Shown piece after piece: positions 1-7,814 of a stretch of 64,000 nt of DNA. The stretch comes from Leishmania mexicana MHOM/GT/2001/U1103. Lineage: Eukaryota; Euglenozoa; Kinetoplastea; Trypanosomatida; Trypanosomatidae. Position 1 is the stretch's first letter. Each line of letters opens with the position of its first letter. Where the stretch lies: the NCBI RefSeq assembly GCF_000234665.1, contig NC_018331.1, positions 868,001 to 932,000 on the forward strand. Reading direction: 5' to 3'. Under the pieces are notes generated by a model. That model was given only the letters and a program-made list of their open reading frames with translations. It was not told the DNA's origin and ran no database searches. Both the position numbers and the translations under genes were made by a program.

Positions 1-489
1 AACCACGGCGGGAATGTCGGACGCCGAGCGGCGCGGCTTCTGTTCCTCCACAGTGGTCAAGAGCGGCACGTCGAGTGGGGCAGCGTTGGCTGGTAGCCGG
101 TCAGAGGGCACCTCCGTACTGTGCTCAGCAGAGAAGACGTCGTCCTCACACAGCGGAGAAACGTCGGTTGCTCTGGCAGTAGCGCTACGACCGCCGTCCC
201 CTGTCCCCCACTTCGCAGGAAGACGCGGAGAGCTCGTGAGAATAGGCACATCGGCTAGATCAATGCTGATGTCAGCAGCGCTGACGGAGGCATCGCCTCG
301 CCCGTCGCCGCAACCACCACGACCAGCCCTACTCTCCTCAGCCTCCTCCGATCGGAGGCGCTGCGCTTCCGTTGCAGCACCCGTTTCAGAGGCTATGATA
401 TTGCCTGCGCGAGGTCGACGCCCGCTGTCGGCGTTCAGGTCGCCAACGTCACTGCCAGCGCAGCCGCTCAGCGTTTCGACCGACGGCAT
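1..489 (-). CDS. N-terminus of an unknown low-complexity protein, cut by the left edge
   Basis: Reading the minus strand from the ATG at 487-489, the frame is open to position 1, giving 163 codons with no stop. The protein starts MPSVETLSGCAGSDVGDL and is rich in Ala, Ser, Gly, Asp and Arg, with no recognisable domain, like the disordered N-termini of many Leishmania proteins. The next in-frame stop upstream is at 616-618, so this is the first ATG of the frame. A T10 run followed by an AG at 579-580 lies about 90 bases upstream and fits a trans-splice site. The 3' end and the function are outside the window. The plus-strand frame over the same bases (14-532) is judged to be its shadow because it is against the direction of all other genes. 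Confidence 0.7.
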   Translation of the reverse strand, partial: MPSVETLSGCAGSDVGDLNADSGRRPRAGNIIASETGAATEAQRLRSEEAEESRAGRGGCGDGRGDASVSAADISIDLADVPILTSSPRLPAKWGTGDGGRSATARATDVSPLCEDDVFSAEHSTEVPSDRLPANAAPLDVPLLTTVEEQKPRRSASDIPAVV

Positions 490-578
490 TTGGGGCCTCG
501 GAGTAGGAAGAAAGAGGCAGCGGTGGGGATAGCAGCAGCAGGAACATACACCTACGATGCCGACGCCTTCATCAGCCC

Positions 579-602
579 CTGGCAAATATTTAAAAAAAAA
601 AG
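579..602 (-). promoter_or_regulatory. Candidate spliced-leader acceptor for the left-edge gene
   Basis: On the minus strand a run of about ten T is followed, after AAATATTTGCC, by the first AG (plus-strand CT at 579-580). A polypyrimidine tract plus first downstream AG is the known trypanosomatid trans-splicing signal. The predicted 5'UTR is about 90 nt. Confidence 0.5.
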
Positions 603-944
603 CACACGCGGCTGATCACTATGAGTTGCCCGCACCGGAGGCAGAGCGTCAGAGGTGTCGGTGATAAGAAGACGCGGGAAGATGCCGCTGCTGAGCCATA
701 GAGCACGAGCGATTGGGGGATGGGTAGAAGAAGTGAAGCAACGGCGCCCGTGGCTCAACACCATGCATCACCGTAAAATGCAGAAGACAGAGCAAGCCAC
801 GGTGCACGCCGACACAACCCTGAGAGAGAGAGAGAGAGACAGGGAGGGAAAGGTAGGCGAAAAGACGCGCACGAAAGAAGTCCGCAAACGAGCCTCCCGC
901 GACACCCACAGGCCACAATGAAGGCAGACGGTTTCCTTTTTTCG

Positions 945-1358
945 TTCAGCGCGTCCATTCGCCGCCGTGGAGCATGCGCCCAGCCACACCCACACACGCT
1001 GACCCCCGGCCCGGCCACACAGGCCCATCATCGCACGGCACCAGGCACCGGGAGACACACGCCCTGCAGCAGTGCGCCGCCACCGACTGCACCCCTCCCC
1101 GCGGGGTCGCATGAAGGCCCCCCACCAGCAGCCAGCGAGCGCCGGGCGGGGCACCCGCGAGTCGCGCTGGGCTCCCCCGTGGGGTGGGCACATGACCCTG
1201 TCACCACCAGAAGCGGTGCCGCATTTCGCAGGGGGCAGGGGGTGGGGGGCTGCCCGACTTTCGACACAGAGTGGGGGAGGGGGGAGGTACGGGACCGCGA
1301 GACGCCACGCACGGAGGCGAATGGCCCCTCCTCCTCCCCCCATCCCCTTCCGTCATCC
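945..1358 (-). mobile_element. SIDER-like retroposon, copy A, internally deleted
   Basis: This is the same family as the elements at 3806, 14888 and 28938. Copy A keeps both ends but lacks two internal blocks found in the others: one of about 90 bases after the CTGCAGCAGTGCGC motif, and one of about 100 bases between CGCGAGTC and GCTGGGCTCC. Its minus-strand 3' end runs into an A-rich GAAAAAAGG tract, like a retroposon tail, so it is oriented with the genes. It lies in the 3' flank of the 2535-2783 gene. The SIDER assignment rests on size, A-rich tail, 3'UTR position and remembered family features, not on an alignment. Confidence 0.55.
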
Positions 1359-2210
1359 GGGCGAGGGAGAGACGGGCATACACACAACATATGAAGATCA
1401 GCGAAATTGCAAGATAGCAGAGGCGGGGAAGACGAGAGGTGCGCTACAAAGGGAATCACACGTCAGGCCCATTATCAGCGTCACAGTGCTAGGAGAGAGA
1501 GAAGGCCGCAGCACACCAACGACGGGAGAAGGTTGAGGGGGTCAAAGACAGCTGGAGACAAGGGGAAGCCGAGAGGCGGCGGCAGTCCCCCCCCCTCTCG
1601 CTCTCCTCGTACTCGAGATGGGAGAGTGCTGGAGGAGCTTGTCGAACGAGGGGTAGATGATAAGGAAAGAGAGGTTCAGGAGTGACCACAACTGTAGAGT
1701 GACAGAGAGAGGGTGCGAAAGCATGTCATTGTCCGCAGCGCGCGAGTGAGTGGCATTGCCTTGCCCCTCCCCCCCCCAAAAAAAAAAAAAATCGCACCCC
1801 CTTTCTTCCTAAGCTCAGCTGCGTCAGTCAACCTCCCTGTGAAGGCAAAGGTACTTGTGTAGGGATGCGTCCGTGCACAGCAGCCTCGCAGCCACACGTA
1901 GCAGGGGAAAGGAGTCGAGCTGTGGTTGAGCGCAATGATGCGCTGCCGCTGGAGTCGTCTGTGTTCATGTGCGTACATGCGAGGGCACAATGGAAGGTCA
2001 CAGAGGGAGGGGGCGAGGAGGAGGAGGGACGGACGCGATGCTTCGCACCACATCGAGATGCACTCGCGAGCAGCATTGGCCGCTGGCTCAGCAGAAGTTC
2101 TTCAAATAGAAGGGTGCCCTCTTCCCCGTATTCTGCGCTCTCTCCAGCTTGTTTGTTTTCGTTGGGCCGGTGAGAGGAGGAGACGAACGACCAGACATAG
2201 CAGAAGGTGG

Positions 2211-2239
2211 CTGGCAGGCAGGCAGGCAGGCAGGCAGGT
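2211..2239. repeat. CAGG tetranucleotide tandem repeat
   Basis: About seven perfect GGCA/CAGG units in spacer DNA; length variation between strains is likely. Confidence 0.9.
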
Positions 2240-2534
2240 GTGCTGGCGCGTGCCAAGGCAGAAAAACAGAAGAAGAGCCGCAACTGCAAGAACAGCAGCA
2301 GCAGCGGTCACAGAGGATTCCGTCATCCTCGCACGTGCAGGACAGGAAGCGAAGGGAGAACGAGACAGCGACTCGCCATCATCTGAGAAGCAACCGAGAG
2401 AACACAAAAGAAAAAAAAACGAAGAGAGAGAGAGAGAGCAGTGCTGATGAGGGGGAGAGACGCACGACAGAGGCTGAGGGCGCACGTCAACGACGACGCA
2501 GGCGCGGAGCCATGTAGTATAAGGTGCGGTGGGA

Positions 2535-2783
2535 CTATGTTGTGTCACCGCGAGGGCCTCCATCTGAGCGCCACGAGCATCTGGACGCGTGAAACGGCGT
2601 TAGCGCCTCGACCCGACCTTCCATGTCACGTATCATGCCATGGATCTTCTTGACGTAGTCGAGATGGGCACGATAGGTGCGCTGCCTCAAAACGAGATTG
2701 TAGTAGACGCGAGCCAGCTGACCCTGCAGCTCCTGCTCTGCAAGAACAACGTCTACCTCCCTTCGGGTCAGTTGCGGTTCCAT
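2535..2783 (-). CDS. Small helical protein, 82 aa, function unknown
   Basis: ATG at 2781-2783. The protein opens MEPQLTRREVDVVLAEQEL and residues 5-60 read as one or two amphipathic helices with heptad-like spacing (LVLRQRTYRAHLDYVKKI, then MIRDMEGRV). The last 20 residues are Ser/Gly/Arg-rich and look disordered. It shows normal amino-acid complexity and GC-rich third positions, unlike the flanking spacer. Pyrimidine tracts suitable for trans-splicing lie at about 2921-2985 and 2793-2806 on the minus strand. The segment HLDYVKKIHGMIRDMEGRV faintly recalls KxDL-type lysosome-complex subunits, but this is only a resemblance. A SIDER-like element lies about 1.2 kb downstream. Best treated as a hypothetical conserved protein. 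Confidence 0.65.
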   Translation of the reverse strand: MEPQLTRREVDVVLAEQELQGQLARVYYNLVLRQRTYRAHLDYVKKIHGMIRDMEGRVEALTPFHASRCSWRSDGGPRGDTT

Positions 2784-4642
2784 CGCCCACTCAAAGAAAG
2801 GGAAGGGCTGGCGTGTAGTAAGTTGTGTGTGAGTGTGTGTGTGTGTGTGGCCTGCCGCGTAATGCCCCTGTCGCGCACCGAGACCGAGAATGTTGCGTTG
2901 CCTTCAAAGCACAAGGCGAGAGGAGGAGGAAGAAGGGGTGAGCTGAACGAAAGGACGGGAAGAAAGAGAACGCGGAAAGTAAGGCAAGCACAGGTGCTCT
3001 ACACTTGGGCCTGTGTTCTGGTGCGCGTATGCGTGCAACTGTCGCAGCTGCCTTGACTGCCCCCGCCTTTACGGCAGCTAGGCAGTCCATCTGCTGTTGC
3101 ACGCGTTTTGTCCGAGCACGCAACCCATCCTACGGATGCCTACGGAGGGTCCGATGCAAATTCACGTCAATCATGCCGTACACCGTACGTGTTGACGGAC
3201 GGAGGGCGGAAAATAAAGTGAGAGGAGAGTCCGTTGTGCACCTGCACACCAGCAGTGCCCAGACGTCACGAACATTCTCCACGCAGTCACCCCAGTTCCT
3301 CACCCATCGGCTACTAACAGCGATCAAGCGTGCTCATGCGTGCCTGTCTCGGCACACCAGCAATCCGCGTACGTGTCGCACTCCCTTTTCGATGCATCGT
3401 TTTCTTGGTTCGCCTTTGCGCTATCACTGCCGCTCCAATCGTTCTTTGCTTCCTATGTATTATGCTTGCGTTGCTCCGCCGTTGGGCGCCCTCACGGAAA
3501 CTCCATTCCCCCCCCCCCGGATAGAGAGACCGACCGACTCCGAGGAGGGGAGAGCGCGAGGTCCGACTCGTCAAAAACGCCTTGTAGAGTGGCCCTCCGT
3601 GCGTGTGTGTGTCTATGGGAGGGTACTCATTCATACTCTCTGCGCGGCTTGACGACGCGGGCCCTTGCGCACGTGCGTGCAACCCCCGGGGGCAAGCTTG
3701 CTTCTCTACACAAGCGCATGCCAATGCGTGCGCGACTGGGACAGGTGGGCGGGAAAGGCGGAGAGGGGCCGGCCGTGACAACTCTACGAAAAATGCCCTT
3801 TTTCCTTCAACGCGGCCATTCGCCGCCATGGAGCATGCGCCCAGCCACTCACACTCTGACCCCCGGCCCGGCCACACAGGCCCATCATCGCGCGGCACCA
3901 GGCACCGGGAGACACACGCCCTGCAGCAGTGCGCTGCCACAGTCGCCGGAGCACAGCCCCTGCCTCAAACGCTACCCACCCACTCGCCTTCAAGATTGCC
4001 TCGCAGCCGCGCCCATGGTGCCCGCCGCCACCGGGTGCACCCCCGCGGGGTCGCATGAAGGCCCCCCACCAGCACCCAGCGAGCGCCGGGCGGGATACCC
4101 GCGAGTCACGCTGACGCTCGGGCCCATCGTGTGGGCGGCACAAGCGCCTTCACAGTCGCAGGCCGCTCCAGCAGCACGCCGTCCAGGGCCTGAGTGCTAA
4201 CATGAGTCTCGCTGGGCTCCGCCGTGGGGTGGGCACATGACCCTGTCACCACCAGAAGCGGTGCCGCATTTCGCAGGGGGCAGGGGGTGGGGGGCTGCCC
4301 GACTTTCGACACAGAGTGGGGGAGGGGGGAGGTACGGGACCGCGAGACGCCACGCACGGAGGCGCATGGCCCCTCCTCCTCCCCCGACCCCCACCCGTCC
4401 GTCATCCGAGGCACACTACGAACGAAACGAAAAACAAAGCGAAAGAAAGGATGAAAAAGAAAAAGCCACACCAGAGGCCACAGCAGGCCATGTCCTTCAC
4501 ACCCAACACCGCAGCACTCGCACACGCCAATACGTGGAGCATCACGGACTTAAGACGATGGAGAGAAAGACACCCAGACGTGCATGCGCACACAACCGCA
4601 CCTCAGGCGAGACAATAAAAAGAAGCCTGGGTTGCTGCTAAG
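2784..4642. other. Intergenic spacer with SIDER-like copy B
   Basis: It contains a (GT)n run at about 2825-2848, pyrimidine tracts for the 2535 gene and the element at 3806-4408. A minus frame at 2791-3123 has a short coding-looking start but degenerates into the pyrimidine tract. Nothing else is convincing. Confidence 0.55.
3806..4408 (-). mobile_element. SIDER-like retroposon, copy B, full length
   Basis: About 600 bases nearly identical to copies C (14888-15493) and D (28938-29502). Its minus-strand 3' end, after the CCATGGCGGCGAATGGCC motif, runs into GAAGGAAAAAGGGC, an A-rich tail. It begins only about 235 bases beyond the stop of the 4643-5089 gene, so it falls in that gene's probable 3'UTR, the known location of Leishmania SIDERs, where SIDER2 elements are known to promote mRNA decay. 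No ORF in it is credible. Confidence 0.62.
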
Positions 4643-5089
4643 TTACTCGATCTTCTTGCACGGATACGCGGCCTTGGGATACGATGCTGTCCAGCGATCC
4701 TTGTTCACCTGCGAGTAGTCCCAGTGCTTCGCGCATTCCTTCGCCCACCATACCCGCCGCATCATCGACGTCTCCTTGTTGTTCGCCACATTCTCGTACC
4801 ACAGCGGGGCGAGCGACATGCCGACGCAGAAGCCGAGCACCGAAAAGCCGCTGAAAGTAGAGAAGAGGACAAAGTACGTGTTTCTGCGCCGCATCACAAC
4901 ATACCACGACCCGAGCAGCGTCGACGCCACGGACATGGTCAGCGCAAAAGTGAGTTGGCGGCGCCGCTGTCTAAACTGTTGCCCCCACACCCCACCTTCC
5001 TTCTCGAAGCGGCGCATATCGCTCGGCCACATCATCGGCAGATCGGCTATCAGGACCTTGTGGTCCGTGTTGCTCTCGTTGGGGTTCAT
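4643..5089 (-). CDS. Small two-transmembrane protein, 148 aa, possibly mitochondrial
   Basis: First ATG in frame is at 5087-5089 (MNPNESNTDHKVLIADLP); upstream codons in the frame contain only non-ATG starts. After a polar N-terminus of about 50 residues come two hydrophobic segments: about 51-72 (LTFALTMSVASTLLGSWYVV) and 79-102 (a Gly/Phe/Ser-rich helix). The C-terminal 40 residues are soluble, rich in Trp, Lys and Tyr, and end PYPCKKIE-like. Small two-TM proteins with a charged tail are common among trypanosomatid respiratory-chain and ATP-synthase accessory subunits, so a mitochondrial inner-membrane role is a reasonable guess, but I do not recognise the family. A full-length SIDER-like element lies directly downstream and may control mRNA stability. 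Confidence 0.75.
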   Translation of the reverse strand: MNPNESNTDHKVLIADLPMMWPSDMRRFEKEGGVWGQQFRQRRRQLTFALTMSVASTLLGSWYVVMRRRNTYFVLFSTFSGFSVLGFCVGMSLAPLWYENVANNKETSMMRRVWWAKECAKHWDYSQVNKDRWTASYPKAAYPCKKIE

Positions 5090-6542
5090 GGTTAGGAGAG
5101 ATAGACGGATGCGTAAATGCGTGCGAAGAGGAAAGAGAGCGAGAGAAGACGAGTGCACGCACGTATACACACACACCAGACGCACAAGCACCGAGACAAC
5201 GATGAAAGGCAATGAAAAATGGCGCGCGGCTGTATTTTGTTTGGGAGGGAGGGGTAGAGGGAGAGAGATCTTCTACACCACAGAAGAACGGACAGAGGAG
5301 CGTGACGAAGAAGTAGTGGAGCTCAACACACGAGAAGGGAGCGAGAGAAAGAGAAATTTTGTATGCATGTATAAGGTATACACGTTTATGTATGCGGTGT
5401 ATGCGCGCGTGTCGCCGATTTGCCGTCTGTGTGAATTGCGTTGCGTGCTTCCTTTGCGATGGTACTCCATTCTTGCCGTCGCAGAGGTGTGGGCGTGGGA
5501 GAGGGTGTGGAGTGAAAAAGAGAGAGGAGAGGGCAGGTGAAAGCAATGACGACGACAGACAGCGAGAGAGGGCTACAGACCCGGACTCACGCACACAGAC
5601 CTCCTCCTCCACGTGGTTTGTGGCGAATCCTCACCATGAGAAATGCAAAGCACAGACTACGCGAAGGAGGGAAAGGCCGACGGCGGTGCACATCAGGCGT
5701 GTGCGTTATACATGCCACTTTGGAGCTGAGCACACCGTTTCTGCCGTGGATCTCGTCGACGGGACGAGAGAGAGAGGGCGGCGGGGAGGGAGCCACCTCC
5801 TCTGCCAACCATCCCCATCCCGCACCTAAACAGCACATCCCCGTCTGCCCTTTTCTTTCTACACTCGTCCACGCCCACGCCCACACACACACACGCACTC
5901 CAACACCCCCCGCCGTGTACAGCTGTCGGGGCAGGGGAGGTGGTGGTGTGGGTAAGGCATCCCCCTTTTCTTGCGGGGCCCTCTGCCTTTCTTGCGTGTG
6001 CCGTTCTCGCTGTTGCTGCATACGGGGTTATGTAGACGCCTCACCACACCGGAAAGACGTCGTGAAGGGATAGGAGGCCCACGACAGGTAAAAACAAAAC
6101 AAAAAAAAAAACAAAGAGGCGGAGGAGAAGAGAGAAACAGAGATCCGCCACGTACATGAACACCAACCCCTCCCCCGGGGTGCCTGGAGACACGTGTACT
6201 CGCACCAACGTCGCACACACGCACATATCAATATATATATATATATGTAATAAAACACGAACAGCATCTTCTTTTTTCGATATCCGTTGCCTGCTGCCTT
6301 GACGTGCAAACGTGTACAACACGCATGTCACCATCATCCGCGTCAGGCGCGCCGCCTCATCTATGTCATGTTATGCTACGCAGCTGCCTTTTTTTTAGCT
6401 CGCGACGCTGTCCGCATCGCCTCAGTGCCCTTATCGGGCACGTTAGGGCGAGAGGCGAGAGGAGGGCACTGTCGCACCGCCCTCGCCTACACACACCATC
6501 ACCACTGTCACGCACACATCGTTCCAGTTGAGCCTGCTGCTT
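5090..6542. other. Intergenic spacer
   Basis: It holds the 3' flank of the RRM1-like gene and the 5' flank of the small TM gene. Purine-rich plus-strand runs (5130-5160, 5330-5360, 5505-5535) are candidate trans-splicing tracts on the minus strand. There is an (AT)n run at 6231-6246. No gene seen. Confidence 0.6.
6231..6246. repeat. (AT)8 microsatellite
   Basis: An alternating AT run in the 3' flank of the RRM1-like gene, unusual in this GC-rich sequence. Confidence 0.9.
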
Positions 6543-7814
6543 TTAACGGCGACGCGGCGGACTGCGGCTGCGCGGTGGGCTGCGGCTGTAACGGCGGCGA
6601 CGCGGCGGGCTGCGACTGCGCGAGTGGCGACGGCGGTGGCGGTCGCGGTCGAGCGAGTCCGAGCGGTGGCGGTCACGGTCGAGCGAGTCCGAGCGGCGGC
6701 GGTCGCGGTCGAGCGAGTCAGAGCGGCGACGGCGACGGCGGTCGCGACCCGACGAAGAGGAAGACGAGCGACGACGGCGTCGCCGTTCGTTGCTTCGGTG
6801 CCGAGAACCGTGCGAGCGTTCCTTGCACTGTGCCGCCACGTGCCCCTCCTTGTCGCACCGGCGGCAGATCAGTGGAAGTCGTTGCTCGATCTTTACGCGG
6901 GTCCCCATAAGCATCTCCCCCGATTTGCTGATGGCCCGCTTGGCGTTCTCGGCTGAGGTGAAGGCCACAAAGGCGACGCCGATCTCAGGCTTGATAAACA
7001 CGTCTGTGAGCGGCCCGCAATCGGGAGAGAAGAAGGCGCGCAGCGCCTCCTTTGTGACATCAGAGGGGACGCCGTGGACGACGACGCGGACATCCAGCTG
7101 CCGCCGGTTTGGCGCAGAGGTAGTGGTGCCTTCATTCCCACGACGCATCGCGTCGCGCCGGGATGCAGGCGCAGGCGCATCGTCGCGTGGAGGGCAAGGC
7201 CGTACGGCGACGGGGTTACCGTTCACCATGGTCCCGTCCAGCTTTAACGCCTTCTCGTACGCCTCCTCCGTCGTGTAGCCCACGAAGGCCATGTGGCGGG
7301 TGGGGATCAGGTGAAAGTCGCAGATGGCGCCGCACGGGCTGAAGACCTCGCGCAGCTGCGCCCTCGTCGTATGAGGGTAAATCGAGGAGATCACAACTTT
7401 ATTCTTGGACGTCTTCTCGGCATCTGCCGAGCGACGCATCAGTAGGGCAGCACCCGGTTCCGCTGACGCCGCTGTAGCAACCGTCTTGCCGTTAGAATCG
7501 CCGTCAGCGTCCGCAGCGGTGGTTGTGGCGTGGCCCGGCGGCTTCTCTGTCGAAGCGGCGGTTGGCGCCACAGCGGAGATGTAGATCGGGATGTCTTCCT
7601 GGAAGTCACTGCCGCTGATCGACACAGCACTGACGGCATCCTCGGGTTTGTCGAAGACGACCTCCACAGCCGCCGCGGCCCCGGAAGCCGGCTGATGCTC
7701 CGCGGAGGGCATGTGCACCTCCGCCACATTGCCGATCCGGGTGAAGAAATCGAAGATGTCATCCTCCGTCGCCGAGGTCGGCATCCCGGTCACGTAGACG
7801 GTGCAGGCACTCAT
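6543..7814 (-). CDS. RRM1: SR-related RNA-binding protein with three RRMs, CCHC knuckle and RS tail (RRM1/TRRM1-like)
   Basis: ATG at 7812-7814 is the first in frame; 423 aa. Three RRMs can be read: about 4-78 (TVYVTGMPTSATEDDIFDFF), 138-205 (KVVISSIYPHTTRAQLREVF, with MAFVGYTT as RNP1-like) and 240-312 (VRVVVHGVPSDVTKEAL, with GVAFVAFTSAENA). A retroviral-type zinc knuckle CRRCDKEGHVAAQC follows at about 315-328. The last 90 residues are an Arg/Ser domain with repeated SDSLDRDR units and SRSPPRRR motifs. This matches Trypanosoma brucei RRM1 (TRRM1), a nuclear SR-related protein linked to splicing and transcript levels. The protein is expected in the nucleus, with RS-domain phosphorylation as the likely control. 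The RS tail is encoded by a 30-base tandem repeat. Confidence 0.85.
   Translation of the reverse strand: MSACTVYVTGMPTSATEDDIFDFFTRIGNVAEVHMPSAEHQPASGAAAAVEVVFDKPEDAVSAVSISGSDFQEDIPIYISAVAPTAASTEKPPGHATTTAADADGDSNGKTVATAASAEPGAALLMRRSADAEKTSKNKVVISSIYPHTTRAQLREVFSPCGAICDFHLIPTRHMAFVGYTTEEAYEKALKLDGTMVNGNPVAVRPCPPRDDAPAPASRRDAMRRGNEGTTTSAPNRRQLDVRVVVHGVPSDVTKEALRAFFSPDCGPLTDVFIKPEIGVAFVAFTSAENAKRAISKSGEMLMGTRVKIEQRLPLICRRCDKEGHVAAQCKERSHGSRHRSNERRRRRRSSSSSSGRDRRRRRRSDSLDRDRRRSDSLDRDRHRSDSLDRDRHRRRHSRSRSPPRRRRYSRSPPRSRSPPRRR
6631..6720 (-). repeat. 30-bp tandem repeat coding for RS-domain units
   Basis: Three units of 30 bases (6631-6660, 6661-6690, 6691-6720) with few substitutions, encoding RSDSLDRDRH/R-type decapeptides in the RRM1-like protein. 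The repeat period keeps the reading frame, so unit number can vary without damage. Confidence 0.85.

Larger units (their letters stand above)
490..2534. other. Intergenic spacer with a SIDER-like copy
   Basis: The spacer holds the 5' flank of the left-edge gene and the 3' flank of the small gene at 2535. It contains the deleted SIDER-like element at 945-1358, a (GA)n run near 823-838, a poly-C/poly-A block at about 1767-1793 and the CAGG tandem array at 2211-2239. No further gene is supported. Confidence 0.6.

Noticed and set aside
14..532. 172-codon plus-strand open frame
   Set aside because: It opposes the direction of all other genes and overlaps an open minus frame with a splice tract; judged a shadow.
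2791..3123. Minus frame with a coding-looking start (KRVQQQMDCLAAVKAG)
   Set aside because: It runs straight into the pyrimidine tract and the rest is repeat translation; it might be an upstream exon of the 82-aa gene, but no intron signals could be supported.
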